From: JAKSUT01 sp045616505
GTDB lineage: Bacteria; Cyanobacteriota; Vampirovibrionia; Gastranaerophilales; Gastranaerophilaceae
NCBI GenBank assembly: GCA_045616505.1
Contig: JAZLGV010000071.1
Location: 1 to 22,725, forward strand
Direction of reading: 5' to 3'
Length of the DNA stretch: 22,725 nucleotides
Within the stretch, counting starts at the first letter, position 1. Each line of letters opens with the position of its first letter. A program made the translations under genes and the position numbers. Of the stretch, positions 14,264 to 22,565 are shown piece by piece. Under the pieces are notes generated by a model. It did not search any database and was not told the origin of the DNA. It saw only the letters and a list, made by a program, of their open reading frames with translations.

Positions 14264-15178
14264 TTATCTTTTTGACGATAAATAATTTAGCACTTTTTTA
14301 ATCTTTTCGTCAGGGTCTATCTTAATTTCTATTATATCATCAGAAAAAGGTTTTGCAAATTTTAAATAATAAGATTGTAGCACCTGTTCTTCTGTTTTTA
14401 CTTTATAAACACCTGCACCATACATTGTGTCATTAAGTATCGGGTGATTTATCGAACTCAAATGAACACGAATTTGATGAGTTCTTCCTGTTTTTAAATT
14501 TAATTCCAAATACGTACAATCAGAAAATCTTTCTATAACTTTATATTCAGTCAAACTTGGTTTACCATCTTCTGTAACGGCCATTTTTTGAGGATTTTTT
14601 TTATTTCGTCCTATAGGAAAATCTATTACACCCTCATCTTTTTCAAAAACACCTTTTGCAATCGCCAAGTATCTTTTTTCAATTTCTCTATTTTTAATTT
14701 TTTCCGCTAAATATTCGTGCGTTTTATTATTTTTTGCAATCATCAAAAGTCCAGATGTATTCCTATCTAAACGATGAACAATACCACGCCTAAAAACACC
14801 ATTTATATCTGAAAGATTATCAGAAAATTTATACAACAAAGCATTAACCAATGTATGCTCTGTTTCTTGCTCTGTCGGATGAGTAATCATGCCTGAAGGT
14901 TTATTAATTACTGCCATATTTTCATCTTCATACAAAACATCTATCGATATATTTTCAGGTAATATTTCTATACTTTTTTCATTTTCATCAACAATAATTT
15001 CATCGCCAAGTCTTAAAACATAAGATGCTTTTTGAAAAGTATTATTTACCAAAACCTCTTTATTCTTAATCAATTTCTGATAATGAGAACGAGAACAAGA
15101 ATTTGAACTTTTTGCAAGAAACAAATCTAATCTCAAACCTTCATCATTTTCATCTGTAACTTTTAAAATATATTTCAT
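14264..15178 (-). CDS. rluD: RluA-family 23S rRNA pseudouridine synthase (RluD-like)
   Basis: This 304-aa protein isomerises selected uridines of RNA to pseudouridine; by family this would be 23S rRNA. It has an N-terminal S4 RNA-binding domain (about 12-65: DLFLAKSSNSCSRSHYQKLI, then EVLVN), then the synthase domain with AVINKPSGMITHPT, GIVHRLDRNTSGLLMIAKN (catalytic Asp138 in HRLD) and the later LNLKTGRTHQIRVHLSSINH. All expected motifs are present and the length is right. The start overlaps the lspA stop by one base (TAATG), so translation is probably coupled. The exact target position cannot be told, so rluD is the likely rather than certain name. Confidence 0.85.
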   Translation of the reverse strand: MKYILKVTDENDEGLRLDLFLAKSSNSCSRSHYQKLIKNKEVLVNNTFQKASYVLRLGDEIIVDENEKSIEILPENISIDVLYEDENMAVINKPSGMITHPTEQETEHTLVNALLYKFSDNLSDINGVFRRGIVHRLDRNTSGLLMIAKNNKTHEYLAEKIKNREIEKRYLAIAKGVFEKDEGVIDFPIGRNKKNPQKMAVTEDGKPSLTEYKVIERFSDCTYLELNLKTGRTHQIRVHLSSINHPILNDTMYGAGVYKVKTEEQVLQSYYLKFAKPFSDDIIEIKIDPDEKIKKVLNYLSSKR

Positions 15179-15648
15179 TAGAATTTAATTGGCTTTCTTG
15201 AAAATAAAATCAATAAAATTATACAAAAAACACTTACACTTATAAATATATCAGACACATTAAATATTGGAAAATCAAAAAATTTCAATTCAAAAAAATC
15301 TCTTACATATCCTAAAAAAAGTCTTTCATAAAGATTCCCTACAACACCAGCACCTAACATAGAAAGCGAAAATATTGCTTTTTTACTAATATTCTCAATA
15401 TTTCTTATTACATAAAAAACAATCAAAATAAGTGCAATTATCGAAAAAATTATCAAAAAATTTGTTGAATTTTGTAAAATACTAAATGCAGCACCTGTAT
15501 TATGCACCAATGTCAAATTAACAAAATCATAAGACTTATCGCCTTCATTTGTAAGTTTTTCGACAATTAAATTTGAAAAATAATAATTTGAAAAAATCAA
15601 AAACAAAAAAGTCACAATAAAATAAATGTAATTACTTTGTTTTTTCAT
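15178..15648 (-). CDS. lspA: Prolipoprotein signal peptidase (signal peptidase II)
   Basis: This 156-aa inner-membrane aspartyl protease cuts signal peptides from lipoproteins. It has four membrane segments and the family motifs HNTGAAFSILQN, GAGVVGNLYERLFLGYVRDF (catalytic Asp117) and FNVSDIFISVSV (catalytic Asp133). One oddity: the usual N-terminal motif (D-Q-x-T-K at the end of the first membrane segment) is missing; the sequence there is FSNYYFSNLIVEKL, with no Asp. Catalytic residues are intact. AAGGTGG lies just 3 bases before ATG 15648, and the start overlaps the end of the preceding gene by 17 bases, so translational coupling is likely. Confidence 0.93.
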   Translation of the reverse strand: MKKQSNYIYFIVTFLFLIFSNYYFSNLIVEKLTNEGDKSYDFVNLTLVHNTGAAFSILQNSTNFLIIFSIIALILIVFYVIRNIENISKKAIFSLSMLGAGVVGNLYERLFLGYVRDFFELKFFDFPIFNVSDIFISVSVFCIILLILFSRKPIKF

Positions 15649-16852
15649 CTTCCACCTTTACGAAATTATTTTTAGGAATTACATTTACTCTATACATAAC
15701 AAAACCCAAACCTGTTACATATATTTTTAATTCTTTTCCATTTTTAATTTCAGCTTTTGTAATACCATAAGATGCTACTGCATATTCGTTAATATTTTTT
15801 GTATTTGCAGTAAACACTCTTTCTAAAATATTTGATTCAGGTAATTTTCTAAAAACTTCTTGTGCAACAGATTGTGGATAAGTAATATTTTCTCTGCCAA
15901 TAGATGCAACGACAAAAGAATCTTTTGGAGGTGTAATCTTCAAAGTTGCAGTATATTGACTACCTGCTTTTACTTGAGTTGGAGCAGACAAAGATGTACT
16001 TGCAAATCTTGCAGAACCATATTTTAAATTTGTTTGTTCAAATAATACTGCATCAGAAATAATTAACCATTTACCGCCAATTCTTTCCAAATAATAAACA
16101 CTATCTGCAAAACTATCCAATGTTCCGATATCTTTTATATCATTATTTTTTGCAGTAGTTGTTGCGATTGCATTTTCTTCAACATGCACAACTGCAAAAT
16201 TTTGTGCAATTTCTATATTTTTAAGTTTTAACTTGTATTTTATATTCGGATAAGATTTCCAAGTTTTTTCAACAAGTTTAAAATAAACTTCTTTGCTAAA
16301 ACCATCTGCATTTGTATAATTATCTGCATAAAGGTCTTTTAACCCTTCAAGATTATATTTTGATGAATATTCATAATGTTTTTGAAAAGCGATTTTTATT
16401 TCATCATAATAAGTCATTTTTGAATTTGACTTTTTATTTTTATTTAAAAATCCTTTTTTAGTTAATATTTCATCTATTTTATCTTTTTCAGATTTTTTTT
16501 GCGCTTCTGCAACTTTTTTATCTTCTGTTTTTTGAGCTACCTCTTTAACTTTTTCTTCTTTTTTAGAAGGTGCAACTTCTTCTTTTTTGGGAGCAGAAGT
16601 TTTTTCAACATTTTTTTTCTGTTGAACTTTTACTTCTTCCTTTGGTTGAGAAAGAGCATCTGTTTTTTGCTCTTTTTTATCTTTTTTTTGTATTTCTTCT
16701 TTTTTAGAAAGGTCTGTTTTTTGTGTATCAGCAATAGGTTTTGCAATATTACTTTTTTGAGAGTTATCTACATCGTTTTTTATAACTTCTTCTGCATAAG
16801 AACAAGGTGTCAAAAACAAAACTATTACTAATAATACAATTATTTTCTTCAT
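15632..16852 (-). CDS. Exported Lys/Glu-rich protein with NTF2-like domain
   Basis: This 406-aa protein has a signal peptide (residues 1-20, MKKIIVLLVIVLFLTPCSYA before EEV). Residues 25-140 are a low-complexity linker of repeated Lys, Glu, Gln and Asp (for example KKEEVAPSKKEEKVKEVAQK), a likely flexible or wall-spanning arm. Residues about 150-275 look like an NTF2/SnoaL-type cone: a helix with DEIKIAFQKHYEYSSKYNLE, then AVVHVEENAIATT and YYLERIGGKWLIISDAVLF. About 280-400 is a beta-rich domain (TATLKITPPKDSFVVASIG...YVTGLGFVMYRVNVIP) with no known name. It sits 12 bases after the PBP gene and overlaps lspA, so a role at the envelope with the PBP is reasonable inference. The short linker resembles an SPOR/LysM-type linker, but neither domain is present. 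Confidence 0.7.
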   Translation of the reverse strand: MKKIIVLLVIVLFLTPCSYAEEVIKNDVDNSQKSNIAKPIADTQKTDLSKKEEIQKKDKKEQKTDALSQPKEEVKVQQKKNVEKTSAPKKEEVAPSKKEEKVKEVAQKTEDKKVAEAQKKSEKDKIDEILTKKGFLNKNKKSNSKMTYYDEIKIAFQKHYEYSSKYNLEGLKDLYADNYTNADGFSKEVYFKLVEKTWKSYPNIKYKLKLKNIEIAQNFAVVHVEENAIATTTAKNNDIKDIGTLDSFADSVYYLERIGGKWLIISDAVLFEQTNLKYGSARFASTSLSAPTQVKAGSQYTATLKITPPKDSFVVASIGRENITYPQSVAQEVFRKLPESNILERVFTANTKNINEYAVASYGITKAEIKNGKELKIYVTGLGFVMYRVNVIPKNNFVKVEDEKTK

Positions 16853-16864
16853 AATTCACTTTCT

Positions 16865-18937
16865 CTAATTTGAAATACCAGATGGTGTTGCCATTGGTAT
16901 TGGAGCCATCGGTACAACTTTCTTTTCAGATTGAGTTTTTGGTTGCTTTGCAACTTCCTTCTTATCTTCAATTTCGCTTGGCTCTTCTCTTTTTTCAACA
17001 CGTGTTTCAGAAACCTCTTCATCATCATCTGTTGATTCAGTAATTTGCTCTGTTGAATCTGATTTACCTGCAGAATAATTTTTAAGTTCTATTTCAGGAT
17101 AATCAAAATCTGTACTACCATAAGGTTCAGTTGCAACTGCCATAACAGCTTTCCAAATCAAAGCAGGAACTGTACCACCTGTGATTTTACCATTTTTGGT
17201 ATTATCATCATTACCAACCCAAACACCAGTAACAACATTTGGAGTATAACCAATAAACCAAGCATCTCTTGAATCATTAGTAGTACCTGTTTTTCCTGCT
17301 GCTGGTTTTCCAATATTTGCAGCTTTACCTGTACCACTTTTGATAACTGTTTTCATCATTGCAGTTAATATTGCTGCAGTATTTACATCCATAACTTTTG
17401 CTGTTTTTGCTGATGGAGCTTCATATATAACCTTACCTCTTGAAGTTTCAATTTTTTGAACTGAATAAGGTTCAACTTTATAACCACCATTTGCAAAAGC
17501 ACCATAAGCACGAGTAACTTCGTATAATTTAACACCATTTGAACCTAATGCAATAGTATAATCATATTCAAATGGAGTTGTTAAACCTAAAACTCTTGCC
17601 ATTTGAATAACTGAACGAACACCAGTAGATTCAATTAATCTTGCGGCACATACGTTTGATGAAACCATCAATGCTTTGTATGCAGGGATTTTCCCTCTAT
17701 ATTTATTACCATAGTTTTTAGGTTTCCAATCACCAGCTTTAAAAGGTGTATCATCTAAAATATCATTTGGACCTAAACCTTTTTCAACTGCTGTTGCATA
17801 TACAAATGGTTTGAAAGCAGAACCCAAAGGTCTTACTGCTTTTGTAACCCTGTCATATTGACTTTTTGCATAATTTTTACCACCTGCATAAGCTAAAATT
17901 TTTCCATCTACAGGAGAGAATGAGAATAATGCAGCTTGTCTGTTTGCACCAGTCAATCCCCAGCTGTTCATTGTGGTAATTATTGATTCATTTGCTTTTT
18001 GTTGCGCTTTATAATCAAGAGTTGTAATAACTTTATAACCACCTTGTGAAATTTCAACTTCGTCAAAACCTAAATGTTCAAGTTCATCCATAACAAAGTC
18101 ACAGAAATATGGAGCTTTATTCAATGTATAAATTTCAGGCATTGGATTTAAGTGTAATTTTTCTTTCAATGCTGATTCATATTCTTTTTTAGTAATGTAT
18201 CTCATGTGATACATTCTTTTTAAAACTTTATTTCTTCTTTTTACTGCTAAATCTTTATCATGGAAAGGAGAATATACAGATGGTGCTTGAGGAAGACCTG
18301 CCAAAAGCGCACATTCTGCCAAGCTCAATTCGTTCAAATGTTTGTTAAAATAAATTTGAGCAGCACCCTCAACACCATAAGCACCTGAACCTAAATAAAC
18401 ATTATTCAAATACATTTCAAGAATTTTATCTTTTGGAATAGTTTTTTCGATACGAACTGCTACCATCAATTCTTTAATTTTTCTTGTATATGTTTTTTCA
18501 TTAGACAAGAATAAAATTCTTGCTAATTGTTGAGTGATTGTACTAGCACCTTGAACAACGTGCCCTGCCAAAATGTTTGCAAGGGTTGAACGTGCAAGAC
18601 CGGCCATATCATAACCTGAATGATGGTAAAAATTCTTATCTTCTGTTGCGATAATCGCATTTTTAACATTATCAGGAATATCTTTTAATTCCACTTTTGA
18701 AAAAGTAAAAGCTGTGAAAGTTTTTATAACCTCACCATCGTTTGAATAAAATTTAGTAACAATATTTGGTTTAAATTCGTTTAAATTTTTTATTGGAGGT
18801 AAGGAAACCAAATATAATTTAAATGCTACTAAAATAGCCAATACAACAGAAACCACAAAAACAAAGCTATTTGTAACTTGTGGGTTTACAGGTTTTTTAG
18901 CTTTTTTAATTCTTTTTGGAACTTGAAATTCACTCAT
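16865..18937 (-). CDS. mrcA: Class A penicillin-binding protein (PBP1A-type)
   Basis: This 690-aa bifunctional peptidoglycan synthase is anchored by one membrane segment (residues 24-45) with the catalytic domains outside the membrane. Glycosyltransferase (GT51) motifs: ATEDKNFYHHSGYD (Glu99 catalytic), GASTITQQLARILF, RKIKELMVAVRIEK and YLNNVYLGSGAYGVEGAA. Transpeptidase motifs: SAFK (Ser373 nucleophile, Lys376), SSN (426-428) and KTGTT (549-553). All are intact. The C-terminal 70 residues are an acidic then Lys/Pro-rich disordered tail (ESTDDDEEVSETRVEKREEP) ending APIPMATPSGISN. It is the first gene of the envelope operon; TATAAT at 18969-18964 is a possible -10 box. The ribosome binding site is weak. 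Confidence 0.95.
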   Translation of the reverse strand: MSEFQVPKRIKKAKKPVNPQVTNSFVFVVSVVLAILVAFKLYLVSLPPIKNLNEFKPNIVTKFYSNDGEVIKTFTAFTFSKVELKDIPDNVKNAIIATEDKNFYHHSGYDMAGLARSTLANILAGHVVQGASTITQQLARILFLSNEKTYTRKIKELMVAVRIEKTIPKDKILEMYLNNVYLGSGAYGVEGAAQIYFNKHLNELSLAECALLAGLPQAPSVYSPFHDKDLAVKRRNKVLKRMYHMRYITKKEYESALKEKLHLNPMPEIYTLNKAPYFCDFVMDELEHLGFDEVEISQGGYKVITTLDYKAQQKANESIITTMNSWGLTGANRQAALFSFSPVDGKILAYAGGKNYAKSQYDRVTKAVRPLGSAFKPFVYATAVEKGLGPNDILDDTPFKAGDWKPKNYGNKYRGKIPAYKALMVSSNVCAARLIESTGVRSVIQMARVLGLTTPFEYDYTIALGSNGVKLYEVTRAYGAFANGGYKVEPYSVQKIETSRGKVIYEAPSAKTAKVMDVNTAAILTAMMKTVIKSGTGKAANIGKPAAGKTGTTNDSRDAWFIGYTPNVVTGVWVGNDDNTKNGKITGGTVPALIWKAVMAVATEPYGSTDFDYPEIELKNYSAGKSDSTEQITESTDDDEEVSETRVEKREEPSEIEDKKEVAKQPKTQSEKKVVPMAPIPMATPSGISN

Positions 18938-19034
18938 TTTACTAATCCATCTTTATACTTTATATTATATTGATATATAATATTTTTAATAATAACTAAA
19001 TAAATTCTACCATAAATAAAAAAAACAACTTACT

Positions 19035-19424
19035 ATGAAAGACCTAATTTTTAGCATAATAAATGAAATAAAATCATATTTTGTTCCTGAAAGATTGAAA
19101 TACAAAATCACAGGAAGTTGCAAAAAGTGTGGAAAATGTTGCAACTATATGTATAGCTTTGACACATATACAGAAAAAGAATTTAAAATAACCCAATTCT
19201 TTTTCCCTGAATACAAAAGATTTTATATAAAAGGTAAAGACGAATTTGGAAATTTAATTTTTGCCTGCAAATATGTTTCACCTCAAGGACTTTGCACAAT
19301 ATATGACAAAAGACTTAAAATGTGCAAAAAATATCCTGCAAAATTTATTAGATACGCAGGAGAACTTCACGAAGGTTGTGGCTACAAAATAGAGAAAAAA
19401 AATTTTAAAGATTATTTGAAGTAA
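19035..19424 (+). CDS. YkgJ-type cysteine-cluster protein
   Basis: This 129-aa protein belongs to the YkgJ (UPF0153) zinc/iron-chelating family. The hallmark is SCKKCGKCCNYMYSF (Cys29, Cys32, Cys35, Cys36), followed by ACKYVSPQGLCTIYDKRLKM (Cys78, Cys87), CKKYPAKF (Cys97) and GCGYK (Cys115). Eight Cys in this order match the family, which is thought to bind a metal or an Fe-S cluster; the function is unknown. There is no Shine-Dalgarno before ATG 19035. It is divergent from the PBP gene. TATAAT at 18976-18981 is a possible -10 box, but the leader would be long. Its end lies over the promoter of the SLH gene. Confidence 0.82.
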   Translation: MKDLIFSIINEIKSYFVPERLKYKITGSCKKCGKCCNYMYSFDTYTEKEFKITQFFFPEYKRFYIKGKDEFGNLIFACKYVSPQGLCTIYDKRLKMCKKYPAKFIRYAGELHEGCGYKIEKKNFKDYLK

Positions 19425-19444
19425 AAAAATATTCATGGTATAAA
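19416..19444 (+). promoter_or_regulatory. Promoter of the SLH protein gene, extended -10
   Basis: TTGAAG (19416-19421), a 17-bp spacer, then TATAAA (19439-19444) with TG one base before it (19436-19437). The -35 box overlaps the end of the upstream gene. The predicted leader is about 24 bases and holds AAGGAG at 19462-19467. Confidence 0.65.
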
Positions 19445-19474
19445 TCAAATAGCTAGAAAATAAGGAGTAATTAA

Positions 19475-20650
19475 ATGAAAAAGTGTTTCACTAAATTATT
19501 TTTAGGACTTTTTGCGTTAATGTTTGCTACAACATGTGCTCAAGCAAAACAAGTCGCAATGTTCCCAGATGTAGCACCAACACATTGGGCTGCAGCACAA
19601 ATCAAAGAATTATCTCAAAAGAATGTTATCGTTGGTTATCCAGATGGAACATTTAAACCTGATGAAAACGTAACAAGAGCAGAATTTGCATCTATGGCTA
19701 TATGGGCTTTAGGACAACAACACACAACTGTTGCTCAACCTGTAAACTTTACAGATATCACAACAAGCCATTGGGCATACGATATGATTCAAAGAGCATT
19801 ATATTTTGAACTAATTTCTTGCCCTCCTCAAGGACAACCTTTTAGACCTGACGACAATGTTTCTCACGCAGAAGCTGTTTCAGTTATCGTAAATGCTCTT
19901 ACAACAGAAAATATCACAACACAAAAAGCTAAAGAAGTATTACACAAATACAAAGATTTAGCACAAACACCAAGCTGGTATTTAACTTATGCAGGTAAAG
20001 CAGAAATTTTGGATATGAACGTTCATGTTCCAAATACACCATATATGCTAAATGCAAACAAACCTGCAACAAGAGCAGAAATTGCAGTTTTATTAAAAAA
20101 TATGATTGAACAAGCAAAACTTAATCCAAACAAAAAATTAGCAGAAGCAATGCGTAAAAAAACAGGTGAAGGTTTTGTTATTCCTGAAGCATACGTTCAA
20201 GGTTCAATCGGTACAATTCCTGCAGGTTGCTTAATTCCTATCCAACTTGAAAAAGGTATAAGTTCTCAATATTCAGGAAACGGTGAACTTTATATGGCAA
20301 AAGCACCTAGAAACTATGTTACAAGAGAACACTTTATCCTTATATACGAAGGAACTGACCTTCAAGGAAAACTTGTTGATGTTAGAAAAGGAAAATTATT
20401 CGTAAGAAATGGTGTTCTTGTTCTTGAAAACGAAACAATTACAACACTAAACGACCAAAGAACAGAATTAAGCGCAACAGGTAGTGTTATCAAAAACAAA
20501 AACTGGTTCGTTGCTTTCTTGAGAAAAGTATTCAAAGGCGAAAAACTTACTGTATATCCAAAAGGAACAGTAGTTGTTAAACTTCTAAAACCACTAAGAG
20601 TTGATTTAACAAATGGTTGGATTTTAGATGAAGACGAAGCTGGTTTTTAA
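19475..20650 (+). CDS. Three-repeat SLH-domain surface protein
   Basis: This 391-aa protein has a signal peptide (MKKCFTKLFLGLFALMFATT, cut after AQA near residue 24). Three S-layer homology repeats follow, about 30-85, 92-150 and 155-215: MFPDVAPTHWAAAQIKELS with VIVGYPDGTFKPDENVTRAE, NFTDITTSHWAYDMIQRA with FRPDDNVSHAEAVSVIV, and a weaker third repeat ending ATRAEIAVLLKNMIEQ. SLH domains bind pyruvylated cell-wall polymers and hold proteins to the wall. Residues 220-391 (IPAGCLIPIQLEKGISSQYS ... YPKGTVVVKLLKPLRVDL) are a beta-rich domain with no name I can give. It has its own promoter, a good ribosome binding site seven bases away, and a strong terminator, so it is a monocistronic, probably well-expressed gene. 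Confidence 0.9.
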   Translation: MKKCFTKLFLGLFALMFATTCAQAKQVAMFPDVAPTHWAAAQIKELSQKNVIVGYPDGTFKPDENVTRAEFASMAIWALGQQHTTVAQPVNFTDITTSHWAYDMIQRALYFELISCPPQGQPFRPDDNVSHAEAVSVIVNALTTENITTQKAKEVLHKYKDLAQTPSWYLTYAGKAEILDMNVHVPNTPYMLNANKPATRAEIAVLLKNMIEQAKLNPNKKLAEAMRKKTGEGFVIPEAYVQGSIGTIPAGCLIPIQLEKGISSQYSGNGELYMAKAPRNYVTREHFILIYEGTDLQGKLVDVRKGKLFVRNGVLVLENETITTLNDQRTELSATGSVIKNKNWFVAFLRKVFKGEKLTVYPKGTVVVKLLKPLRVDLTNGWILDEDEAGF

Positions 20651-20678
20651 TTTGATAAAAAAATAAAAATCATTAAGT

Positions 20679-20711
20679 AAAAAGGGTAAAGTTAAAACTT
20701 TGCCCTTTTTT
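20679..20711 (+). terminator. Intrinsic terminator of the SLH gene
   Basis: AAAAAGGGTAAAGT (20679-20692), loop TAAA, then ACTTTGCCCTTTTTT (20697-20711). One G-T pair occurs in the stem and a T run follows. Confidence 0.85.
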
Positions 20712-20712
20712 G

Positions 20713-20741
20713 TTGCAAAAATAAGAATTTATATACATAAT
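20713..20741 (+). promoter_or_regulatory. Promoter ending at the start codon of the 321-aa gene
   Basis: TTGCAA (20713-20718), a 17-bp spacer, then CATAAT (20736-20741). Six bases separate the -10 box from ATG 20748, so the predicted start of transcription is the ATG itself. No Shine-Dalgarno is present. Confidence 0.6.
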
Positions 20742-20747
20742 AAAAAT

Positions 20748-21713
20748 ATGGTAAATTTCCCTGATAACAACTTTAATAATTCTATAAAGCCTTTTCAACA
20801 AGGGCAACCAATCATTGGAGCAAAAAATGTTCAATCAGCACAAAATACTCCATTAAACCAACTTGCAAATAATATCGCACAAAAACCAAAACAATTTTTT
20901 AATAATTTTAATTACCCTGCACTCAATACACTTCGCATGAATGAAATGGCAAACACCAAAAGAAGTCTTTATTTAAAAGAAATAATGAATTTGCCCAAAG
21001 ATATGGAACAAGTTTTGACAATGCTACAAAAAACAAATTCAGCAAATGCTACAAAACAACTTTCAGAACTTTTAAATTCAAATATCAAACTTTCAACACT
21101 TGCACAAATTATGCAAGACGGTGGAAAAGAAGCAATGACAAAACTTATATCTGCAATGGCAGAGGCATCACGAAACGGTTTAAGTGATTTATCTCAAATC
21201 AAAGATGCTATGAAATTTTTAAATGCGAGTATATCAGCAACAGGACAAGAGTCCCAAACACAAGCACTAAAAAACTTCATGCTTTTATATCTCCCTTGGC
21301 TTCCTTTACAAGAAGGAGTAGATTTTGAACTTGAAATCGAAAACAAAAAAGAAGAAGGAGAAAATGGAGATGAAACTATTTTAACAATTCTTATTTCGAC
21401 AAGAAATTATGGAAATATCAAAATATTATTAATCACAAAAGGTATAAACGATTTTGACATTCTTATAAATTGCGTTGAAAACTTCCCTCAAAAAATTCTT
21501 TTAGAAAAAATAAAAAACGAAGAAAAATCTCATTCAATTCAAACGAATATCAACTTTGAAAAAAAAGAAGAAAAATACGCAGAAAACACAAGCCCAAAAC
21601 CTCAAGCAAAAGTAACCATGTCAAATTTAACAGAAGTTAATCCATATCTTTTACTTCTTGCTAACGCTTTAATCAGGCACGCAATAGAAATTGATAACCT
21701 TGCAGATGCTTAA
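20748..21713 (+). CDS. Hypothetical 321-aa protein, helical with beta C-terminal core
   Basis: The start is ATG 20748 (MVNFPDNNFNN). An in-frame upstream start would put 16 residues inside the promoter and terminator. The first 60 residues are Asn/Gln/Pro-rich and look disordered. Residues about 60-175 are helical and Leu/Gln-rich (LPKDMEQVLTMLQK, LAQIMQDGGKEAMTKLI). About 175-245 is a compact beta-rich piece (FMLLYLPWLPLQEGVDFELE, then ILISTRNYGNIKILLI) that faintly recalls the FliK hook-length C-terminal core, but I would not name it. A Lys/Glu-rich linker follows and the C-terminus is helical. Its stop shares TTAA with the stop of surE. Confidence 0.65.
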   Translation: MVNFPDNNFNNSIKPFQQGQPIIGAKNVQSAQNTPLNQLANNIAQKPKQFFNNFNYPALNTLRMNEMANTKRSLYLKEIMNLPKDMEQVLTMLQKTNSANATKQLSELLNSNIKLSTLAQIMQDGGKEAMTKLISAMAEASRNGLSDLSQIKDAMKFLNASISATGQESQTQALKNFMLLYLPWLPLQEGVDFELEIENKKEEGENGDETILTILISTRNYGNIKILLITKGINDFDILINCVENFPQKILLEKIKNEEKSHSIQTNINFEKKEEKYAENTSPKPQAKVTMSNLTEVNPYLLLLANALIRHAIEIDNLADA

Positions 21714-22507
21714 AACCACTCACAAGAATTATCGTCACACAAAAGAGTGTTCAAATCTTTCATGGCATCACTTCTTGTCATTTCATAAGTGACAGGAGTT
21801 ATAGAAATATAATTATTTTTTATAGCTTCAAAATCACTTTTAGCTTCTATATTATCATTAATCAACGTACCTGCAAGCCAATAATAAACTTTTCCTCTTG
21901 GATCGACTCTTTTTTCATAATCGTCTGTAAACATTTTATTTCCAAGTTTTGTAATTTTTACTCCAACAATGTCATCTTCTGAAATTGCAGGAATATTAAT
22001 ATTTAAAATTGTTTTCTTTGGAAATTTATATTTTTTATCTTGCAACTTTTTAATCAAAGCATTTACGAATTCTGCAGAAAATCTAAAATCTTCTTTTTCA
22101 AAATTTCCACTTGCTAAAGAGACAGCAATACTTGGAACGCCAATCATTGCACCTTCCATAGCACAACTTACCGTTCCCGAATATAAAATATCTGAACCTA
22201 AATTTTGTCCATGATTTATTCCCGAAATGATAATATCTGGTTTTTCTTCTTCTTTCATAATTGCAGCTATAGTAAGTTTTACGCAATCACTAGGAGTTCC
22301 TGATATAGCCCATCTTTTTTTAACATTCGCAAATGTTGGCATACTATCAACACGCAAAGGCATATTTAAAGTCAAAGAATGACCTGCCGCACTTCTTTCT
22401 TTGTCAGGCGCAGCTATATAAACTTCATTATCTTTAGATAAAACTGAAGCTAACATATTTATTCCATTTGCAAATACACCATCATCGTTTGATATTAATA
22501 TTTTCAA
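21710..22507 (-). CDS. surE: 5'/3'-nucleotidase SurE (TTG start)
   Basis: This 265-aa metal-dependent phosphatase removes phosphate from nucleoside 5'/3'-monophosphates, in the cytosol. Motifs: ILISNDDGVFANGIN (metal-binding Asp pair), AAPDKERSAAGHSLTL, SGTPSDCVKL, and IISGINHGQNLGSDILYSGT followed by VSCAMEGAMIGVPSIAVSL. The start codon is TTG at 22507: the canonical N-terminus (M-x-I-L-x-S-N-D-D-G) begins exactly there, and AAGGAG lies seven bases upstream, so no ATG is expected. Length and motifs are normal. The stop overlaps that of the convergent 321-aa gene. Confidence 0.95.
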   Translation of the reverse strand: MKILISNDDGVFANGINMLASVLSKDNEVYIAAPDKERSAAGHSLTLNMPLRVDSMPTFANVKKRWAISGTPSDCVKLTIAAIMKEEEKPDIIISGINHGQNLGSDILYSGTVSCAMEGAMIGVPSIAVSLASGNFEKEDFRFSAEFVNALIKKLQDKKYKFPKKTILNINIPAISEDDIVGVKITKLGNKMFTDDYEKRVDPRGKVYYWLAGTLINDNIEAKSDFEAIKNNYISITPVTYEMTRSDAMKDLNTLLCDDNSCEWF

Positions 22508-22535
22508 TATTTTTCTCCTTGAAATAACTCTTTTA

Positions 22536-22565
22536 ATTCTACAATAACCATAATACTTTTATCAA
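22536..22565 (-). promoter_or_regulatory. Promoter of surE
   Basis: On the minus strand TTGATA (22565-22560), an 18-bp spacer, then TAGAAT (22541-22536). Beyond it, the last 160 bases are AT-rich. A plus-strand TATAAT at 22637-22642 may belong to a gene past the window edge. Confidence 0.6.

Noticed and set aside
16499..16831. Phe-rich plus-strand 110-aa frame
   Set aside because: It is the antisense of the Lys/Glu-rich linker of the exported NTF2-like protein; the Phe content simply mirrors Lys/Glu codons.
15632..16852. TonB-like or LysM wall-binding protein
   Set aside because: The Lys/Glu linker is suggestive, but no TonB C-terminal box, LysM or SPOR domain can be seen.
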